A DNA stretch of 64,000 bases from Spirosoma profusum (GTDB lineage Bacteria; Bacteroidota; Bacteroidia; Cytophagales; Spirosomataceae): positions 248,001 through 312,000 of the forward strand of contig NZ_JACWZY010000005.1 in NCBI RefSeq assembly GCF_014699005.1, read 5' to 3'. Shown here in pieces: positions 60,051 to 64,000 of the stretch. Within the stretch, counting starts at the first letter, position 1, and each line of letters begins with the position of its first letter. The notes under the pieces were generated by a model. That model made no database searches and was not told the origin of the DNA. It saw only the letters and a list, made by a program, of their open reading frames with translations. Both the position numbers and the translations under genes were made by a program.

Positions 60051-63000
60051 ATGGAAATCGGAACTAAAAAATCGGCCAAAGCCCTATCGAGACTGCCTGC
60101 ATCCGGGCAGAAAGGCCCTTTTCTAGGGTCGCCGACGGAGTCATCACCTGACGTTTTTTTTCCGAAAGCCCTTGTCCAGCCTAAACTCGAAATCAGCCAA
60201 CCCGGCGATGCTTTCGAGCAGGAAGCCGATGCCACCGCCAACCACGTTATGCGTATGGCACAGCCAGCAGCCGGGAATGACGGGTCAGGTGGAGGTGACG
60301 ACAACCACGTAGCACCCGCCAGCAACGGAGTTGACGTAATGCCCAAATGCGCAGCCTGCGAAGAGGAAGAGAAGCAGGAACAACCTGAGGTTCAGGCCAA
60401 AGAGCAGCCCAGCTACTCGTTCGACTGGTCGACCATTATGCGGGCGCCAATCGACGAGGAAGAAGATCGGCCAAACATTATTCAGGCGAAAGAACGTAGC
60501 GACCAAACGCACCTGATGCTGAAATGCAGCCATTGCGAAGCGGAGGAACGTAGTGAAAATGCTATACAACGTAAAGCAAACGAAAACGATACGTCCGGCG
60601 GGTCTGGGTTTAGTCTGGAAAGTTACCTGCAACGTAGCACTACGTCGGGGCAGCCCATGGACCGGGATACTGCTACGTTTATGGAGTCTCGGTTCGGGGC
60701 TGATTTTTCGTCGGTGAGAATCCATAACGATACGTCGGCCGGGCAGGCATCCGACTCCATCCGGGCGCGTGCCTTTACACACGGACAGAACATTCACTTC
60801 AACCAGGGCGAATACCAGCCCCAGACCGACAGTGGTCGGTGGTTGCTGGCGCATGAACTAACTCATACGCTACAACAAAGCACGGGTGCGGTGCAGCCCA
60901 AAATCAACGTATCGCGAATGGGAAGTGCCCAGCCCATGCGGAAAGCCAAACCCGACGAACCGGCGTATCATGAGTTTTTGATGGGTGGGCGAAAAGCATA
61001 TGAAGCTGCCAAGGCTGCCAATCTCGATAGCTGGTATGACGGGTATAAGTTTTTCAATCTTTTTGAGGAAGAAGGTATTTATCCCGGCTCGCATCCGAAT
61101 GCTTATGCTACCCGCGTTTACGAGCTTCAGGAGAAACTACATGAGCTAATCAACGACGAGAAAAAGTATCCCGCCGAAAACATCACCGGGATGCTGGAGC
61201 CTGATTTCAGCAATAGTGCTACGTTGAACGCACTGCTCGCCGTAGCGGACAAATACGTAAAAGACGGCGGAAATAGTCAGGTCGATGCAATAGGCCTCGG
61301 TGCTGATATGCTGAAACGGGTGAACCGGCTCATTACGTCCATCGACCCGAAAGCGCCACCATTAGAGTCGCGACTGTTTCAGGGAATCAAGCAGTTGAAT
61401 ATGGTCAACAGCAGTGCCAGTTTCACAATTGGCAAAGGCGACCAGGGTTTCTACGTAGCAGTGATCCAGTCGGCGCTACTGCAACTCAACTATACGTTAG
61501 GTGCCGACTACAGGTTGGTCAAAGGTGATCAGGAAAAAACGGTAACCGGCATTTTCGGCGATGATACCCTTAAGGCTGTTGAGCAGTTTCAGATGGATTC
61601 GGGCCTGGAAGGCAAAGACATCGACGGCGTAGTGGGGCAGATTACCCTTCGGCTCATCGACCGTCGGCTGGAAAAATACGTTCGAACCTCCCATAGCTAT
61701 TACGACGCCAATAGTATCGGATTCACGGTAGCCGTTACAAAGGAAGACATTCCGTCGGACCCCTCGAAAGCTGAGGAGATCAAGCATAACATGCTGATCA
61801 GGACGATTATGGCGGCCATGCCCTTAACTAAAAGTGAAGCGGAAAACCTGCTCACCAGCGGATGGCACTGGCTCTCGTACCGCGACGTCACCGTTGACGA
61901 CGTAGCGAAAGGCTATATCGTCAATTCCATCACGAAAGAGAGCTATGAGAAGATTATGGGTAAGCCCAAAGGCAGCACCGGCGGCATTACCGAAGAACAT
62001 CTCTCAGAGCAGATCATCGATCAGGCCCTATCGCTACAGGCAATGGGCGCGCTCTATCAACTCCAGAAAGAAGTCAAGGCGCTTGAGAAACAGCGTGATA
62101 GCTTTAAAGACCTCGTTATCCAAAGTGAAGGGTATACATCGACCATGCTGTCGGAACAACTCGCAAGTGTCGAGGAACAACTAAAAGCCAAAGTCGAAGC
62201 GCGTGATAAAGAACTCAACCGACTGGGTTTCAAGAGTATTGACGAGTTCACGAACAAACAGGATCAGTTCGTGAAAACGTTCCTGCAATATGCCGCCATG
62301 ATTGCCTTCAAGATGTTGGGACAGAACGAGGCCAAAGCCAGTGTCGAATCCCAGCACTACGAAAACATCGACGAGATCCGAAAACTAAAGGAAGCGATTA
62401 CCCTACTAAACACCTACTACGCCAATGCCGAAACGTATCTGATGCAGGGATTCAGCTACGTTCAAACTGACGGGAAAGATGCGAACAAATACAAAACCCG
62501 CTGGGACTACGTAATGGCCAATCAACACTGCGACGAAGGGGGATGCGACGGCGCCATCTACGAAGCGCAGATACAATCGGCCTGGCAGGCGAGTGTAAAG
62601 GAAAAATCAACGAAAAATCCGTACTACGCTAAACTCTTCGATGAAGAAGCCACCGCGTTTAAATACCTGAAAGACAAGTCTGAAGTATTTCCAATTCTGG
62701 GCAATCCAAAGTTCAACGTACGCGAAAAGGGTCCTAATTACGCCAAGAAAACCAACGAATCACTACGTGACGAAGTACGCGAAATCATCGGCACCCGCAC
62801 CTCCGACGATGGTGTACTGCACAACATTGCGGCCACCCGCGAGCGCATCCGGGGCAACGTAGAGCTGATCTGGGAAATGCCCCCCGTTATTGCCCTGGCA
62901 AAAGCGGAACTGGGCATCATTGAAGGCACCGTACTCGATAATATTATTATGGATGCCTACAAAGCCCATAAAGACGAGGGCTTCTGGAAAACCATTTTCA

Positions 63001-64000
63001 AAGCCGCGCTGGGTATCGGGTTAGGACTGCTCGCGCTCGTATCAGGGCCTGTTGGCTGGGTGGCCCTCGGCGCCAGTATTGCCTACGGCGCTTACGAAGC
63101 CTACGAAACATTTCAGGACATAAAATTCAGGCGAGAAGCCTCGGAAACCGCCATCGATGAGGAAAATATGGCGCTCATGCACGACAAACCCTCTTACTTC
63201 TGGTTTGTCGTCAGTCTGGTGGGTGTTGGGCTGGATGTAGTTCAGGCGGCCAGACTCGTCAAAGCGGCAAAAGTCGGAATTGAGCTGTCGAAGGGCGTTC
63301 AAGAGTCGATCAATGCCGAAATTGCCGCCAGCAAGCTCAGACAGACAGCCCTCAAGGCAGGCAGCAAAGAAGCCGTTGACATTGGTCGGCGGATTGAGCG
63401 ACTCGAAAAAGCGCTGACAGAAATCGACTGGGTACACTATGCCGAACACAGCAAGATTCTGACCGTACTGAAAGACAGTCCGTTTGCCGTGCGATTCATG
63501 GCCGACGCGCTCAAAGAACCCGGTCTGGCCAAAGCCTTTACGAGACTGGCGAAACTGAATCTGTCGGAAGATCTGATGAAAACCGTGGTCGGGATGTACG
63601 CGGGTGTTGGCAAGAAAGCCATCGGTGAACTGCCCGAACTAATGCGGCTCATTGAAAGTGGAAAGCTGGCAGGCAATTCCGCCCTCACCCAGACCATACT
63701 GACCGATCTGAAAGTACAGAAAGCCCTGCTAGACAGTGGTGATCCGGCCAAAATCGCCAAACTTTTCGGCGAGTGGGAAGCCACCTCGGCGGGCAAGGCG
63801 CTAAGCTTTGCCGACCACCTCAAGGCCAGTGGCCTGAATACCTTCTTCCAGAAAGGCGTAGTGCTAACCGAACGATACGGTGCCGAGTTCGCGCAGATGG
63901 GCAACCTGCTGAAGAACAAGCTGATTCTGCGCGAAATAGAACCATTACTGGTCGAAGCCCTGAACGCCAAACGTCTGCCGCCTTCGGTGCAGCGGTCGCT
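60051..64000 (+). CDS. DUF4157 giant protein, C-terminus outside the window
   Basis: An open frame of at least 1316 residues running off the right edge. The N-terminal part is flexible and acidic with two CXXC pairs (KCAACEEEE near residue 100, KCSHCEAEE near 160), then a DUF4157 domain (about 200-280: SRFGADFSSVRIHND, AFTHGQNIHF) with a zinc-protease-like HELTH (268-272). A peptidoglycan-binding domain is near 462-540 (GDQGFYVAVIQSAL, GIFGDDTLKAVEQFQMDSGL). Next come a coiled-coil stretch (about 663-737) and a strongly hydrophobic segment (about 980-1020, LGIGLGLLALVSGPVGWVAL). DUF4157 marks eCIS-linked cargo and toxin proteins, so this is probably an effector whose toxic end is beyond 64000. 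Confidence 0.85.
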   Translation, partial: MEIGTKKSAKALSRLPASGQKGPFLGSPTESSPDVFFPKALVQPKLEISQPGDAFEQEADATANHVMRMAQPAAGNDGSGGGDDNHVAPASNGVDVMPKCAACEEEEKQEQPEVQAKEQPSYSFDWSTIMRAPIDEEEDRPNIIQAKERSDQTHLMLKCSHCEAEERSENAIQRKANENDTSGGSGFSLESYLQRSTTSGQPMDRDTATFMESRFGADFSSVRIHNDTSAGQASDSIRARAFTHGQNIHFNQGEYQPQTDSGRWLLAHELTHTLQQSTGAVQPKINVSRMGSAQPMRKAKPDEPAYHEFLMGGRKAYEAAKAANLDSWYDGYKFFNLFEEEGIYPGSHPNAYATRVYELQEKLHELINDEKKYPAENITGMLEPDFSNSATLNALLAVADKYVKDGGNSQVDAIGLGADMLKRVNRLITSIDPKAPPLESRLFQGIKQLNMVNSSASFTIGKGDQGFYVAVIQSALLQLNYTLGADYRLVKGDQEKTVTGIFGDDTLKAVEQFQMDSGLEGKDIDGVVGQITLRLIDRRLEKYVRTSHSYYDANSIGFTVAVTKEDIPSDPSKAEEIKHNMLIRTIMAAMPLTKSEAENLLTSGWHWLSYRDVTVDDVAKGYIVNSITKESYEKIMGKPKGSTGGITEEHLSEQIIDQALSLQAMGALYQLQKEVKALEKQRDSFKDLVIQSEGYTSTMLSEQLASVEEQLKAKVEARDKELNRLGFKSIDEFTNKQDQFVKTFLQYAAMIAFKMLGQNEAKASVESQHYENIDEIRKLKEAITLLNTYYANAETYLMQGFSYVQTDGKDANKYKTRWDYVMANQHCDEGGCDGAIYEAQIQSAWQASVKEKSTKNPYYAKLFDEEATAFKYLKDKSEVFPILGNPKFNVREKGPNYAKKTNESLRDEVREIIGTRTSDDGVLHNIAATRERIRGNVELIWEMPPVIALAKAELGIIEGTVLDNIIMDAYKAHKDEGFWKTIFKAALGIGLGLLALVSGPVGWVALGASIAYGAYEAYETFQDIKFRREASETAIDEENMALMHDKPSYFWFVVSLVGVGLDVVQAARLVKAAKVGIELSKGVQESINAEIAASKLRQTALKAGSKEAVDIGRRIERLEKALTEIDWVHYAEHSKILTVLKDSPFAVRFMADALKEPGLAKAFTRLAKLNLSEDLMKTVVGMYAGVGKKAIGELPELMRLIESGKLAGNSALTQTILTDLKVQKALLDSGDPAKIAKLFGEWEATSAGKALSFADHLKASGLNTFFQKGVVLTERYGAEFAQMGNLLKNKLILREIEPLLVEALNAKRLPPSVQRS

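Larger units (their letters stand above)
37745..64000 (+). other. Extracellular contractile injection system (eCIS) gene cluster, right end outside the window
   Basis: All genes here lie on one strand with gaps of a few to about 90 bases or ATGA-type overlaps. The order (DUF4255, sheaths, tubes, DUF5908, LysM adaptor, VgrG-like spike, gp25, baseplate J-like, S74 fibre, second baseplate, tape measure, DUF4157) is that of Pvc/Afp/AlgoCIS-like headless phage-tail devices. There are no capsid, portal, terminase or lysis-cassette genes, and no TssJ/L/M or ClpV, so neither prophage nor type VI secretion fits. Confidence 0.93.

Noticed and set aside
60285..60854. A 189-codon open frame on the minus strand
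   Set aside because: It lies antisense to the DUF4157 gene, has no recognisable domain, and is explained by codon bias of the real plus-strand gene.

Overview
The window looks like chromosome of a Cytophagales bacterium (Bacteroidota), most likely Spirosoma or a close relative. The reasons are the parA-parB-DUF5683-dapB-lepB gene order, a tandem run of about 790-residue MacB/FtsX-type permeases without an ATPase partner, TAnnTTTG-type -7 promoter boxes, DUF4136/OmpA-like envelope genes and a partial ebo cluster. This assignment is inference; no rRNA or other phylogenetic marker was compared. No tRNA, rRNA, CRISPR array or transposase gene was seen.

Layout. Positions 1-8.0 kb hold a secreted hypothetical protein, a CpsB-type PHP phosphatase, a GlcD-type FAD oxidase, a first orphan permease and a secreted FG-GAP repeat protein. 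Positions 8.1-15.5 kb hold three more tandem permeases separated by members of a palindromic repeat family. Positions 15.6-25.1 kb are mostly minus-strand housekeeping: a cytochrome c/copper monooxygenase lipoprotein, a methyltransferase, apaG, a plus-strand ung, an amidase, lepB, dapB, a DUF5683 protein, parB and parA. Positions 25.3-29.5 kb hold eboC, eboB and eboA, interrupted by two plus-strand envelope genes. Positions 29.7-37.3 kb hold a double SGNH hydrolase, a Xer recombinase, rpsU, a Ppx/GppA phosphatase, a bile-acid:sodium symporter-family protein, a MarR regulator, a DinB protein, a DUF4442 protein and an esterase.

From 37.7 kb to the right edge (at least 26 kb, all plus strand, nearly gapless) lies an extracellular contractile injection system (eCIS; Pvc/Afp/AlgoCIS type). 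In order it encodes a possible lysozyme-like protein, a DUF4255 cap/terminator, an unknown protein, two sheaths (one with an inserted domain of about 200 residues), two tube proteins, a DUF5908 protein, a LysM adaptor, a VgrG-like spike, a gp25-like protein, two large baseplate proteins with an S74-type fibre between them, a tape measure, two related exported proteins (one with a von Willebrand A domain), and a giant DUF4157 protein cut by the window end. The AAA+ ATPase and a separate PAAR tip are not in the window. Sheath and tube would contract on a baseplate, the tape measure would set length, and the DUF4157 protein is the best cargo/effector candidate. The exported vWA protein and its vWA-less partner are the least expected members.

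Across the whole window the palindromic core ACGT flanked as TACGT/ACGTA (often AACGTAGC or GCTACGTT) is far more common than expected, inside and outside genes, resembling a highly iterated motif. Many gaps also carry long inverted repeats, including an 81-bp near-perfect palindrome at the end of eboC.
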